Below are positions 33,701 to 42,257 of a stretch of DNA of 64,000 nucleotides, piece by piece. Location: positions 124,001 through 188,000 of the forward strand of contig NZ_QWLM01000002.1 in assembly GCF_003515945.1 (NCBI RefSeq). Direction: 5' to 3'. Numbering within the stretch: the first letter of the stretch is position 1; every line of letters starts with the position of its first letter. Made by a program: the position numbers and the translations under genes. The DNA comes from Dermacoccus abyssi (lineage in GTDB: Bacteria > Actinomycetota > Actinomycetes > Actinomycetales > Dermatophilaceae). The notes under the pieces were generated by a model. That model made no database searches. It saw nothing but the letters and a program-made list of their open reading frames with translations, and was not told where the DNA came from.

Positions 33701-34378
33701 ACCGGCGCCGGCGCTGGCCGGACGCGTGCCGCCCGCGGCGAGCACCGTGGTGACGAGGGCGTCGTAGCGACGCAGGTGCTCGAGCAACTCGGCTTCGGGG
33801 TCGCGCAGCGACGACACGAAAACCGGTTCGCCGACACCACCCGCGGCATCGAGAGCGTCGGCCAGGGCGTGGACGTAGGCGACGTTGTCCGCGACGTACT
33901 GGGCTCGGTAGAAGAGCACTCCGACCCGGGGCCCGTCCGGCGTGGGAGCTTCCGGGCGCTCGAGGACACCCCACGACGGGGTCGTGACCGGCGGGTCGAA
34001 GCCCTCACCGGTGAGCAGGAGGGTGTCGCTGAGGAAGGCGTGCAGCGACGCGAGGTTCGTCGCACCACCCTGAGCGAGGTAGTCGTGGGCCTGGCGGGCG
34101 ACGCCGGGCGGGGTGGTCGAGCACGCGATGAGCGCCGCGTTCGGCTCCTGCTCGCCGCCGAGGACGACGACCGGGAAACCTGACGCAGCGAGGGCGTCGA
34201 AGCCGTCGAAGAGGTCCTGTGGTCCGCCGAGAAGGCGCACGACGACGATGTCAGCTCCGTCGGTGACCTCGCCGATCGGGCGCGGCCGGGCCGGGTTGGC
34301 GATGGCGTAGTCCGCACCGCTGGACCGCGCGCTGCGCAGGTCCGTGTCGGAGGTTGAGATCAGGGCAATACGAGCCAT
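30725..34378 (-). CDS. cobN: cobaltochelatase large subunit CobN
   Basis: Inserts cobalt into hydrogenobyrinic acid a,c-diamide, with ATP hydrolysed by partner AAA+ subunits. The 1217-residue protein is the normal size. Family stretches include VVLSAYPTKHSRIGNAVGLD, VVHMGKHGNLEWMPGKSLG (histidine and glutamate of the active site), GTSAMRTSGDDIGEILALLG and SGFFRDAFPHVIAMLDDAV. Magnesium chelatase ChlH/BchH is homologous, but the surrounding B12 genes and the preceding cobalamin riboswitch identify CobN. Its partner is presumably the ChlD-like protein at 40147-42257; no CobS or CobT chelatase subunits are present in the window. The GGAG ribosome-binding site lies close to the ATG. Confidence 0.96.
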   Translation of the reverse strand: MARIALISTSDTDLRSARSSGADYAIANPARPRPIGEVTDGADIVVVRLLGGPQDLFDGFDALAASGFPVVVLGGEQEPNAALIACSTTPPGVARQAHDYLAQGGATNLASLHAFLSDTLLLTGEGFDPPVTTPSWGVLERPEAPTPDGPRVGVLFYRAQYVADNVAYVHALADALDAAGGVGEPVFVSSLRDPEAELLEHLRRYDALVTTVLAAGGTRPASAGAGEDDESWDVQALAALDVPIVQGLCLTWEREDWLDSDDGMTPLDVATQVAVPEFDGRIISVPFSFKEFDEDGLATYVADPERCARVAGIVLGHARLRRLAPSERRIAVVLSAYPTKHSRIGNAVGLDTPVSTIRLLRAMRDAGYDLGEPGAIPGLDGVGGEHGVAPVDDEHPDTTAGNALIHALIAAGGQDPDWLTDAQLGDAHVRIPAATYRRWFDALPSDLTDAMREHWGEAPGELFVDRQENPDGDIVAAAMRSGNLVILVQPPRGFGENPIAIYHDPDLPPTHHYLATYRWLEEEFGAHAVVHMGKHGNLEWMPGKSLGMSASCGTDAALGSLPLIYPFLVNDPGEGTEAKRRAHATIVDHLVPPMARAEGYGDIARLEQLLDEYGNVSVMDPAKAPALRGEIWTLIRAAELHHDLGLDEQPDEDDFDEFVMHVDGWLCEIKDVQIRDGLHVLGRAPEGDELVNLVVAMLQSRQLFGGGGDGVPGLRTSLGLEVTSTDRTATDAAQERAHALVSALAQAGWSADAVSSIVAEQLDGLADVDRSGVEASLTFAATQVVPRLAQTPDELTAVLHALDGGYTPAGPSGSPLRGLVNVLPTGRNFYSVDPKAIPSRLAYETGTAMADSLLAKYRDEHGEWPESVGLSAWGTSAMRTSGDDIGEILALLGVTPTWDEQSRRVVGLEPIPLDDLGRPRIDVTVRISGFFRDAFPHVIAMLDDAVRLVVDLDEPDDMNFVRAHARADVVAHGDERRARTRVFGSKPGSYGAGLLQVMDSGNWRSDADLAEVYTTWGGYAYGRDLDGAPARDDMERNYRRIKVAAKNVDNRESDILDSDDYFQYHGGMVATVKALTGEEPEAYVGDSTTPDAIRTRTLTEETSRIFRARVVNPRWIAAMRRHGYKGAFELAATVDYLFGFDATSHVVPDWMYEQIAQSYVLDEQTQEFMRHANPWALHGIVEKLGEAADRGLWENPNPETMAAMQQVYLDVEGELEQ

Positions 34379-34399
34379 CAGGCGCTCCTTCGTGAGTGT

Positions 34400-34556
34400 C
34401 CGCGCTCACGTCGACGTCGTGGACTCTCCCGGGTTCCCGGCGAGCCGGTCGCGGCGGCGTTCCTGACTTGCACGAGGGCTCACAGTGGCGGGACCGTCCC
34501 GGATTCACACCGGGTTCCGCAGCTCACGACCAGCCCCGACCCTACCTGGCTTACCC
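34400..34556 (-). promoter_or_regulatory. cobalamin riboswitch (upstream of cobN)
   Basis: Read on the minus strand, the leader holds the conserved core of the B12 element: GGAACCCGGTGTGAATCCGG, then CGGTCCCGCCACTGTGA (B12 box GCCACTG at plus-strand 34483-34489), then AAGTCAGGAACGCC. It ends about 20 bases before the cobN ATG. Binding of adenosylcobalamin is expected to lower expression of cobN and the bluB-cobT fusion. Outer boundaries are approximate. Confidence 0.92.
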
Positions 34557-34558
34557 CT

Positions 34559-35680
34559 ATGCTGGGCGCCGTGCCGTCCCGCCAGATTCACGATCGCTGC
34601 CCCGGAGTCCTGCGACCGTTCGCCGCCGACGACGGCGCCATCGTCCGGCTGCGACTTCCTGGGGGACGCACCGACACAACGGAATTGGTCGACATCTCCG
34701 CTCTCGCCGAGGAATTCGGGGCACCCTTCGTCCAGCTGACGTCACGCGGCAATCTTCAACTCCGCGGCTTGCCCGAGCCGCTGCCGGAGCCCTTCGTCCG
34801 GACGGTGGAGCGACTGGGGTTGCTCCCCTCGGCCACCCACGAGCGCGTTCGCAACATTGTTGCCGACCCGTCGCCCGAACTAGACTGGCTCGTCAGCGAA
34901 CTCGATGACCGACTGCAGCGGGACGACGCCCTCGCCACGCTTCCGGGACGGTGGCTCTACGCACTCTCCGACGAGATGGGCCCTTCGCTGGACGCGCCGT
35001 ACGACGTGGCGTTCCAAAGGTTCTCGCCCACATCCGGTCGCCTCCTCGCCGGCCGACAGTCGCGCCCCTGCTCCCCCGCCGAGGCCGTGAGCGCTCTGCT
35101 CGACGTGGCGAACCGGTTCCTCGCCGTCCGAGAGTCGGAGGCCGTGTGGAACCTGCGTGATCTGCCCGCCAACTCCCCGGTGTTCGACGGCTTCGACGAT
35201 GACGACGATGGAGGCGGTGACACCACTACCGCTGAGCACGGGCGAGGCTCCGACCCGACGGGCGTGAGCAGCGTGGAGCTCACCGAACTCGGAGTACCTC
35301 TCGGCTTTCTCACTCCCGTCCTGGCCGACGCGTTGGTCGCGACCCTCGGCTCGTCGGCACGGATCGTCGTGACGCCGCACCGGAGCCTCGTCCTACCCGC
35401 CGACACGTCGCCCGAGGCGCTCGATGAACTGATTGCGGCCGGATTCCACAGCGCGACGGATCCGCGACGCCGTGTGACGGCCTGCATCGGCGCGCCATTC
35501 TGCCGCCGCACCGACTCCCCCACCGTCGAGATCGCCCGCACAACCCCCGCCCCCGAGGCCGACGGACGCCTTCACATCGTGGGCTGCGAACGAGCCTGCG
35601 GCCGACCGACTTCCACCCACACCCTCGTCGTGGCGCCGCGCAGCGCCGACGACGTGGCCGACGCACGAGGTGACCGATGA
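34559..35680 (+). CDS. cobG: precorrin-3B synthase (CobG)
   Basis: Oxygen-dependent monooxygenase with a [4Fe-4S] cluster and non-haem iron that makes precorrin-3B in the aerobic pathway. It is related to nitrite/sulfite reductases: two ferredoxin-like half domains (QLTSRGNLQLRGLPE is the conserved first-half motif), and four cluster cysteines as CIGAPFC (C-x5-C) and CERAC (C-x3-C) near the C terminus. An acidic, low-complexity insert (GFDDDDDGGGDTTTAEHGRG) splits the two halves. The ATG at 34559 gives 373 residues; a GTG at 34571 is a second candidate. The gene is divergent from cobN, and its start touches the cobN riboswitch DNA, so its own promoter must lie within that antisense region. 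Overlaps cobH by ATGA. Confidence 0.9.
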   Translation: MLGAVPSRQIHDRCPGVLRPFAADDGAIVRLRLPGGRTDTTELVDISALAEEFGAPFVQLTSRGNLQLRGLPEPLPEPFVRTVERLGLLPSATHERVRNIVADPSPELDWLVSELDDRLQRDDALATLPGRWLYALSDEMGPSLDAPYDVAFQRFSPTSGRLLAGRQSRPCSPAEAVSALLDVANRFLAVRESEAVWNLRDLPANSPVFDGFDDDDDGGGDTTTAEHGRGSDPTGVSSVELTELGVPLGFLTPVLADALVATLGSSARIVVTPHRSLVLPADTSPEALDELIAAGFHSATDPRRRVTACIGAPFCRRTDSPTVEIARTTPAPEADGRLHIVGCERACGRPTSTHTLVVAPRSADDVADARGDR

Positions 35681-36339
35681 CGACGCCCCCCACCCGCCGG
35701 TATGCGTACGAACGTGACGGGCAGGCGATCTACCGAGAGTCGTTCGCGACCATCCGACGAGAAGCCGACCTGTCAACGCTGCCCGAGTCACTGCACACGG
35801 CGGCCGTTCGCATCATCCACGCGGCGGGCGACGTCGACATCGTCGGTGAGATCGAGGGAAGCCCCGACGTCGCCGACGCCGTTCACAACGCCCTCAGCGC
35901 CGGCGCGAACATTCTCACCGACTCGTTCATGCTCGCGAACGGCGTGACGCGCCGCCGCCTTCCGGCCGACAACGAGGTGCGCTGCACCCTGCGCGACCCG
36001 GCGGTGCCCGACCTCGCTCGCGCGTGGGGTACGACGCGCTCCGCGGCCGCTGTCTCGCTCTGGGAGCCATGGCTCGACGGCGCAGTGGTCGCGATCGGCA
36101 ACGCACCGACGGCGTTGTTCCACCTTCTCGAGGTCATCGCCGACGGCGGCCCGCGCCCCGCAGCGATCATCGGCATGCCGGTGGGCTTCGTCGGCTCGGC
36201 CGAATCCAAGATCGCGTTGAGCACCTTCGCCCCCGAGGGCGGGCCGGTGCCGTGGCTCACGGTGCACGGACGTCGGGGCGGCTCGGCCATGGCTGCTGCC
36301 ACGATCAATGCTCTCGCGACGCGGGACGAGCTGGCATGA
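35677..36339 (+). CDS. cobH: precorrin-8X methylmutase
   Basis: Moves a methyl group from C11 to C12 to give hydrogenobyrinic acid. The 220-residue protein has the catalytic-histidine motif RIIHAAGD (about residues 45-52), ALSAGANILTDSFMLANGV, and the C-terminal PAAIIGMPVGFVGSAESK. Size and motifs are standard. The ATG overlaps the cobG stop, and its own stop overlaps the cobIJ start, so cobG, cobH and cobIJ form one coupled operon. Confidence 0.97.
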   Translation: MTTPPTRRYAYERDGQAIYRESFATIRREADLSTLPESLHTAAVRIIHAAGDVDIVGEIEGSPDVADAVHNALSAGANILTDSFMLANGVTRRRLPADNEVRCTLRDPAVPDLARAWGTTRSAAAVSLWEPWLDGAVVAIGNAPTALFHLLEVIADGGPRPAAIIGMPVGFVGSAESKIALSTFAPEGGPVPWLTVHGRRGGSAMAAATINALATRDELA

Positions 36340-37877
36340 GCGCGTCGGCACACGCAGCTCTGCACGTCGTCGGACTCGGGCCAGGCGATCCCGAGCTCAT
36401 CACCCTCAAGGCGGCCCGCCTCGTGGAGTCGGCGGATGTCGTCGCCTACCACCGGGGCCCGAAGCGATCGAGCATCGCGCGTTCCATCGTTGCCGAACTC
36501 CTCGCCGAGCGTGCGGTGCCCGCCGTCGAGGAGGAGCTCGTCTACCCCGTGACGACCGGGGAGGCGGCCCACCCGCGCGGGTACCACGGCGCCCTGGCCG
36601 ACTTCTACCTCGACTGCGCCGCCCGGCTGGGTGCGCACCTGCGCGCAGGACGCACCGTCGTCCTCCTCGCGGAGGGCGACCCCTTCTTCTACGGCTCGTC
36701 GATGTACGTCCACGACCTGCTCGCCGAGGAGTTCGAGACGCATCGGGTTCCCGGCGTCACGTCCGTCTCCGGCGCGACAGCGGCCATCGGTTCAGGGTTG
36801 TGCCGTCACGAGGACGTACTCACGGTTCTGCCGGGCACCTTGCCCGCGCCGGAACTCGCGCGTCGCCTCGCCGACACCGACGCCGCCGTCATCATGAAGC
36901 TCGGGCGCACGTTCGCCAATGTGCGTGAGGCACTGCGCCAGGCGAACCTGCTCGAACGCGCCGTGTACGTCGAGCGGGCCAGCCGCGACGGTGAACGAGT
37001 GCTGCCGGTCGCCGACGTCGATCCCGAGACGGTGCCGTACATGGCGCTCGTCGTCGTTCCCGGCCTCGACAGGCGGGCTGACGCTGCCGGCCGCGCGGAG
37101 GGATCCGCACCGACTCCGTCAACCAGCCCTTCGGGCGCGGTAGGGACGGTTCACGTCGTCGGCCTCGGGCCCGGTCCCGACCGCTGGCTGAGCCCCGAAG
37201 CGACCGAGGTCCTGGGTCGAGTCGCCCACGTCATCGGGTACGCGCCGTACGTCGAGCGCGTGCCGCAGCGCCCCGGGCTGACGCGTCACGCGAGCGGCAA
37301 CACCGTCGAGGTCGACCGAGGGGCCCTCGCGCTGCGCCTTGCCGCCGACGGCGAGGATGTCGCAGTGGTCTCGGGTGGCGACGCGGGCGTGTTCGGCATG
37401 GCGTCAGCGGTGTTCGAGGCGCGCGAGAACGCCGACGCAGGTCTGCGCAACGTCACCGTGCACGTCGTTCCTGGCATCACGGCAGCTCATGCCGCGTCGG
37501 CCCTCGCGGGCGCGGCCCTCGGTGCCGATCACGCGCTCATCTCGCTGTCGGACCGCCTCAAGCCGTGGGATGTCATCGACGCGCGACTGCGAGCCTGCGC
37601 CCAAGCCGATCTGGCCATGGCCTTCTACAACCCCCGATCGGCGAGCCGGCCGCACCAGTTCGGCGACGCACTCACCGTCCTGCGCGAGGAGCTGCCCCAC
37701 GACCGGGTGGTGGCCGTGGCTCGCCACGTCGGTCGCGACGCCGAGGAACTGCGCACGACGACGCTCGGCGAGTTGGATCCGGAGACGATCGACATGGGGT
37801 GCCTCGTCATCGTCGGCGCGAGTTCGACGCGGATGACCGAGGACGGCCGCGTCTGGTCGCCGCGCTTCGTCAGCTGA
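36336..37877 (+). CDS. cobIJ: CobI-CobJ fusion: precorrin-2 C20- and precorrin-3B C17-methyltransferase
   Basis: Two SAM-dependent tetrapyrrole methylases in one 513-residue chain. The CobI half starts HVVGLGPGDPELITLKAARL and has LLAEGDPFFYGSSMYV and RVPGVTSVSGATAA. After a linker around residue 255-265, the CobJ half starts VHVVGLGPGPDRWLSPEA with VVSGGDAGVFGMASAVFE, VVPGITAAHAASALAGAALG and MAFYNPRSASRPHQF. The same fusion exists in Mycobacterium tuberculosis. CobJ also performs ring contraction after CobG action. The ATG at 36336 overlaps cobH. It ends 25 bases from the convergent cobM. Confidence 0.96.
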   Translation: MSASAHAALHVVGLGPGDPELITLKAARLVESADVVAYHRGPKRSSIARSIVAELLAERAVPAVEEELVYPVTTGEAAHPRGYHGALADFYLDCAARLGAHLRAGRTVVLLAEGDPFFYGSSMYVHDLLAEEFETHRVPGVTSVSGATAAIGSGLCRHEDVLTVLPGTLPAPELARRLADTDAAVIMKLGRTFANVREALRQANLLERAVYVERASRDGERVLPVADVDPETVPYMALVVVPGLDRRADAAGRAEGSAPTPSTSPSGAVGTVHVVGLGPGPDRWLSPEATEVLGRVAHVIGYAPYVERVPQRPGLTRHASGNTVEVDRGALALRLAADGEDVAVVSGGDAGVFGMASAVFEARENADAGLRNVTVHVVPGITAAHAASALAGAALGADHALISLSDRLKPWDVIDARLRACAQADLAMAFYNPRSASRPHQFGDALTVLREELPHDRVVAVARHVGRDAEELRTTTLGELDPETIDMGCLVIVGASSTRMTEDGRVWSPRFVS

Positions 37878-37902
37878 AGTACCGCCTGATGGGCGCCGAG
37901 CG

Positions 37903-38655
37903 TCAGTCGCCGGTCAGACGCTCGCGACACGCGCTGTAGAGGTGCGACTCGACGAAGTCGTCGTTCGCGAGGGCAGGGCCGACGAGGATGACAGCGGCCT
38001 GACGCAGCCCGGCATCTGCCACCAGGGCAGGCATCGAGGTCAGCGTTCCGCGCAGGACGAGCTGCTCGGGCGTACTCACGCGGTACCCGACGACAACAGG
38101 GCATTCCGGGCCGTAGTGCTCCGCGAGTTCGGCGCACAACCGGTCCGTGTGACGGATTGCCAGGTGCAGCGCGAGGGTCGCACCCGTGCGGGCGAAGTTC
38201 GCAAGCTCCTCCCCCGGCGGCATCTTCGTCGAATCGCGCTGGGCGCGGGTAAGGACGAGCGACTGCGTCACCTCAGGGGCCGTGAGCTCTCGTCCGATGA
38301 CGGCGGCTGTGGCCGCGTAGGCGGGCACGCCCGGGCAGACCTCCCACGGCACCCCGAGAGCGTCGAGTCGTCGGGTTTGCTCGGCGAGAGCCGAGTAGAT
38401 CGACGGGTCGCCCGAGCACAGCCGCGCGACGTCCGCTCCGCGGGCGTGAGCCTCGGCCATGAGGCGCGTGATGTCGTCGAGGTCGAGACGTTGCGTGTCG
38501 ATACGTTCGGCGTCGGCGGGCAGGTGAGCGAGCACGGCCGCGTCGAGGTAGGTGCCGGCGAACAGGCACACCGACGAGCGCTCGAGCAGGTTCACGGCGC
38601 GCAGCGTGAGGAGATCGGCCGCACCCGGACCGGCACCGATGAAGTGGACGGTCAT
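37903..38655 (-). CDS. cobM: precorrin-4 C11-methyltransferase
   Basis: SAM-dependent methylase that converts precorrin-4 to precorrin-5. The 250-residue protein starts at the ATG 38655, with AAGGAG 5 bases upstream and overlapping the cobL stop. Motifs: VHFIGAGPGAADLLTLRAV at the N terminus, CLFAGTYLD, LCSGDPSIYSALAEQ and CPGVPAYAATAAVIGRELTAP, all characteristic of CobM. It forms a two-gene unit with cobL, convergent with cobIJ. Confidence 0.96.
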   Translation of the reverse strand: MTVHFIGAGPGAADLLTLRAVNLLERSSVCLFAGTYLDAAVLAHLPADAERIDTQRLDLDDITRLMAEAHARGADVARLCSGDPSIYSALAEQTRRLDALGVPWEVCPGVPAYAATAAVIGRELTAPEVTQSLVLTRAQRDSTKMPPGEELANFARTGATLALHLAIRHTDRLCAELAEHYGPECPVVVGYRVSTPEQLVLRGTLTSMPALVADAGLRQAAVILVGPALANDDFVESHLYSACRERLTGD

Positions 38656-39881
38656 GCGGACTCCTTCGACCTGGGGGGCCGCGTCAGGCACCACTGAACG
38701 ACGCTACGGGCAGGCTTCCAGCCGTTGAAGCGCCCGAGAGGCTCGAGATGTTCGACGGCAAGGCGGGTGAGTGAGCCGCCGTGCGTGCGGTGTACCTCGT
38801 GAAGCAGCGCTTCGCTCTCTCTCGTCACGGCGTGGGCGACGAGACGACCACCGGGCCGCAACGCTGCGATCGCGGCGTCCAGGACGTCACGATCCAGTCC
38901 ACCGCCGAGGAAGACGGCATCCGGTCGAGGCAGGTCGTCGTCGCGCACGGCGGCGCTCGTGCTGGTGACGTGGACGTCCACGCGGGAGGAGACACCGAAG
39001 CGGGCGGCGTTCTGCGTCACCCGATCGGCACGGTCGGGATCGCGCTCGATGGCGACCGTGCGGGCCCGCGGGGCAGCGAGGCACCACTCGATCCCCACGG
39101 CCCCCGAGCCGGCTCCGAGGTCCCACAGGACCTGACCGGGCCACGGGCGCAGCCGGGCGAGGGCGGTGGCACGCACGTCTCGCTTCGTGATGAGTCCGTC
39201 GTGCTCGAAAGCGTCGTCGGCACGACCGGGGGCCGGCCCGAGGGTTTGTGGTTCGGCGTCGAGAACACCGACCTCGAGGCACACGACGACGAGGTCAGGG
39301 GTGCGTTCGTCACCCCACGCAGCGCAGGTGGTGCTGTGCGAGCCCTCGTTCTGGCCACCGAGGTGCCACCACGCGGTGAGCTGTGCAGTTCCGGCGCCTG
39401 CCTCTGCGGCAAGGCGTGCAACCTCCGCGGGGCCGTCACCGTCCGAACAGAGCAGGACGAGACGGGCACCAGGGGTGACGAACGGAAGGAAACGGTCCGT
39501 GGAGCGGCGGACGAGGGTGACGACGTCGACGGACTCCGCCGACCACCCCATCCGAGCGCGGGCCAGCGTCTCCGACGAGAGCGCCGGGTGGACACGCACC
39601 GCCTCCCGACCAACTGCCTTGATCAGCGTCGTTCCGATGCCCGACAACAACGGGTCTCCGGATGCGAGAACAACTGTGTGCCTGCCTGATTCGCCGACAA
39701 GCGACTGCAGGTTGTCACGCAGCGGCGACGGCAGGGTGCGCCGTTCCTGCTGTCCCATCGACGGCAGCAGGTCGAGCTGACGTGGGCTTCCGATGACGGT
39801 GTCAGCCCGTTCCACGAGGTGTCGTGAGGCTTCAGAGAGACCACTCCACCCGTCGTCCCCGATGCCCACGACCTCGATCAT
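38652..39881 (-). CDS. cobL: precorrin-6Y C5,15-methyltransferase (decarboxylating)
   Basis: Bifunctional enzyme that methylates C5 and C15 and removes the acetate carboxyl group at C12. The N-terminal half is a tetrapyrrole methylase (IEVVGIGDDGWSGLSEASRH, LASGDPLLSGIGTTLI); the C-terminal half is a Rossmann methyltransferase with LWDLGAGSGAVGIEWCL and AVFLGGGLDRDVLDAA, corresponding to separate CbiE and CbiT proteins in anaerobic organisms. The ATG at 39881 (409 residues) begins right at the domain. It is divergent from the chelatase gene, and the riboswitch in the gap is on the other strand, so cobL-cobM does not appear to share it. Confidence 0.95.
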   Translation of the reverse strand: MIEVVGIGDDGWSGLSEASRHLVERADTVIGSPRQLDLLPSMGQQERRTLPSPLRDNLQSLVGESGRHTVVLASGDPLLSGIGTTLIKAVGREAVRVHPALSSETLARARMGWSAESVDVVTLVRRSTDRFLPFVTPGARLVLLCSDGDGPAEVARLAAEAGAGTAQLTAWWHLGGQNEGSHSTTCAAWGDERTPDLVVVCLEVGVLDAEPQTLGPAPGRADDAFEHDGLITKRDVRATALARLRPWPGQVLWDLGAGSGAVGIEWCLAAPRARTVAIERDPDRADRVTQNAARFGVSSRVDVHVTSTSAAVRDDDLPRPDAVFLGGGLDRDVLDAAIAALRPGGRLVAHAVTRESEALLHEVHRTHGGSLTRLAVEHLEPLGRFNGWKPARSVVQWCLTRPPRSKESA

Positions 39882-39984
39882 GGCCGACACCCTACGACAA
39901 CGCTGAGCACCGACGGCGGCCACTGACGGAAGGTGAAACCTCGGATCGGCCCGGACACCACCGCGGCGCGCTCGTCTGCCATGA

Positions 39985-40125
39985 TGTCTCCCGGTTGCAT
40001 GACGAGGAATACCGGTGAGAATCCGGAGCGGTCCCGCCACTGTGAGCTTCCCTTCGAAGCGAGCCAGGACGTCGTCATCACCTGCCGCGTGCACGAGCCG
40101 CGGCATCTCGTACGGCAAGCGTGGT
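39985..40125 (+). promoter_or_regulatory. cobalamin riboswitch (upstream of chlD-type chelatase gene)
   Basis: The plus strand carries GAGGAATACCGGTGAGAATC, then CGGTCCCGCCACTGTGAGC (B12 box GCCACTG at 40036-40042) and GCGAGCCAGGACGTC, the ordered core of the cobalamin element. The region 40080-40146, which includes the AGGAGG ribosome-binding site at about 40134-40139, would be the expression platform. Expected to repress the chlD-cobO-cobBC-cobA-cobS-cobU-cobD operon when B12 is plentiful. Boundaries approximate. Confidence 0.93.
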
Positions 40126-40146
40126 CACTTGTCAGGAGGAATCGTG

Positions 40147-42257
40147 ATGTCCCGTTACCCCTTCACGGCCGTCGTCGGCGCAGACGACCTCGAACTGGCT
40201 CTCGTGCTGACGACGATCTCACCGGCCATCGGTGGTGTGCTCGTTCGCGGTGAGAAGGGCACGGCCAAGTCGACCATCGTGCGCGGGCTCGTCGACGTGC
40301 TCCCCCGGATCGACGTCGTCGCCGGTTGCCGCTACAGCTGCGACCCGCTCGCCCCGGAGCCGAACTGCCCCGACGGCCCGCACAGCGCTGACGGCGACGC
40401 CACGAGTCGCCCGGTCCGTCTTGTCGAACTTCCCGTCGGCGCCGGCGACGACCGAGTGAGTGGCTCGCTCGATCTGGCCCGGGCCTTGGGCGCCGGCAGC
40501 GCCGAGTTCCGCCCCGGCCTGCTCGCCGAGGCCAACCGGGGGTTGCTCTACGTCGACGAGGTCAACCTCCTGCACGACCACCTCGTCGATCTCCTTCTCG
40601 ACGCATCGGCGATGGGTAGCAATACTGTCGAGCGTGACGGCATGTCGGTGACGCACGCAGCCCGTTTCGTTCTCGTCGGTACGATGAACCCCGAGGAGGC
40701 GAACTCCGCCCCCAGCTGCTCGACCGCTTCGGCCTCTCCGTCGACGTCGCAGCCTCGCGTGACCCCGAGGTCCGCGCCGAAGTCGTCACGCGTCGCCTCG
40801 CCTTCGACGCGAACCCCGATGCGTTCCTCGAACGATTCGCGGGCCATCAGGCTCGTCTGCGTGAGCGCATCGCCGCGGCCCAGGAGCGTGTCGGAGGGGT
40901 TGTCCTTTCCCCGTGGGCGCTGCGCACCATCGCCCGCGTGTGTGCCGGCTTCGACGTCGACGGGATGCGTGCCGACATCGTCATCGCGCGAACGGCCAGT
41001 GCGCACGCCGCGTGGCGTGGCGCCGACGCCGTCGAGCGTGAGGACATCCGCGCAGCGGCCGTCCTCGCGCTCGCACACCGTCGACGCCGCGGCCCCTTCG
41101 ACCCGCCCGGCCTCGACGAAGACCTCCTCGATCGGCTGCTCGACGAGGAACCGCCCCCGCCGCCCGAGGGCGGCGACGACCCGGACGACGAGCCGCAGGG
41201 GCCCGATGACGAGGACCCGTCCGACTCCGAGGCCGCGGACGGGAGCGACGCGACTGACGGGCCAAGCGCCGACTCTCCTCAACCGCCGCCTGCCCAGGAC
41301 GACAGACCGCGTGACGAGCAGTCACCCACGTCCTCGCACGACACTCATGCCGAGACTGAGGCGGATCAGAGCCCTGCCGATACACAGGACGAACCGCAGA
41401 ACGCGGCGGCACCCGTCGCCACGGCATCAGTCGGCGCTCCCTACCGCCCACAGCGCTTCGAACTGTCGAGCGTTGGCCGTGGCGAGGCCGGACGGCGCAG
41501 CCGGGCGGAGACCACGACGGGCCGTGTCGTCGGTGTGCGCCCCGATCGTGAGGGCAAGGTCCACCTCCTCGCGACGGTCCGCGAAGCGGCCGTGCGGCAA
41601 GTAGCACGGAAGGCCGAGCCCGGCTCGGGGCTCCTCGTCGAACCGGCGGACCTGCGCCATGCGCGGATCATGGGCCGTGAATCCAACCTCGTCCTCTTCT
41701 GCGTGGATGCCTCGGGCTCGATGGCCGCACGCAAGCGGATGAGCGAGGTCAAGACCGCCGTGCTCTCGCTCTTGCTCGACGCCTACGAGCGTCGCGACAA
41801 GGTTGGCCTCGTGACGTTCGCCGGCGACGGCGCCCGCCTCGTCCTACCGCCGACCTCGTCCGTCGACCGAGCCGCGACCCTGCTCGCCGACGTTCCGCAC
41901 GGCGGGCGCACCCCCGTCGCGGAGGGCCTCCTCGAAGCGGCAGACGTGCTGCGCATCGAGCGGCTTCGCGACCCGAGCCGCCGTCCCCTGGTCGTCCTCG
42001 TCACCGACGGCCGCGCGACGAGCGGCGAGCGCGCCCTCGAGCGAGCCTTCGACGTGGCCGATAGGTGGCACTCCCTCGACGTCGAGACGATCGTTGTCGA
42101 CTGTGAATCGGGACGCTTCCGACTCGGCCTCGCGGGGCAGCTCGCCCAGCGGATGCTCGCCCGTCACGTGCCGCTGGAACAGGTTTCGGCCACCGGCCTC
42201 ATCGACGCCATCGCTCCCGCGGCGACGCCGCGCACCTCGAACGGGAAGGCAGCCTGA
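40147..42257 (+). pseudogene. chlD: ChlD-type chelatase subunit (AAA+ and VWA domains), frameshifted by one missing base
   Basis: Predicted ATPase partner of CobN, replacing CobS/CobT. From the ATG at 40147 (AGGAGG 7 bases upstream) the first frame gives Walker [10 protein letters not shown] and Walker [11 protein letters not shown] and reaches GTMNPEE. There one G of a GGG run is missing (about 40697-40699), and the product continues in the next frame as [17 protein letters not shown] to the end. Restored, it has 703 residues: AAA+ domain (1-310), an acidic Pro/Asp/Glu-rich linker (about 335-430) and a von Willebrand A domain with MIDAS motif DASGS. Read without correction, the wrong frame runs to 41604 with no domain. 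Programmed frameshifting has been reported for chlD genes, but here the shift lies inside the AAA+ core, so sequence error or mutation is as likely. Confidence 0.85.

Noticed and set aside
39910-39930. A second GCCACTG motif upstream of the chlD riboswitch
   Set aside because: It lacks the flanking CCGGTGAGAATCCGG and AGCCAGGA elements, so it is a chance match to the B12 box.
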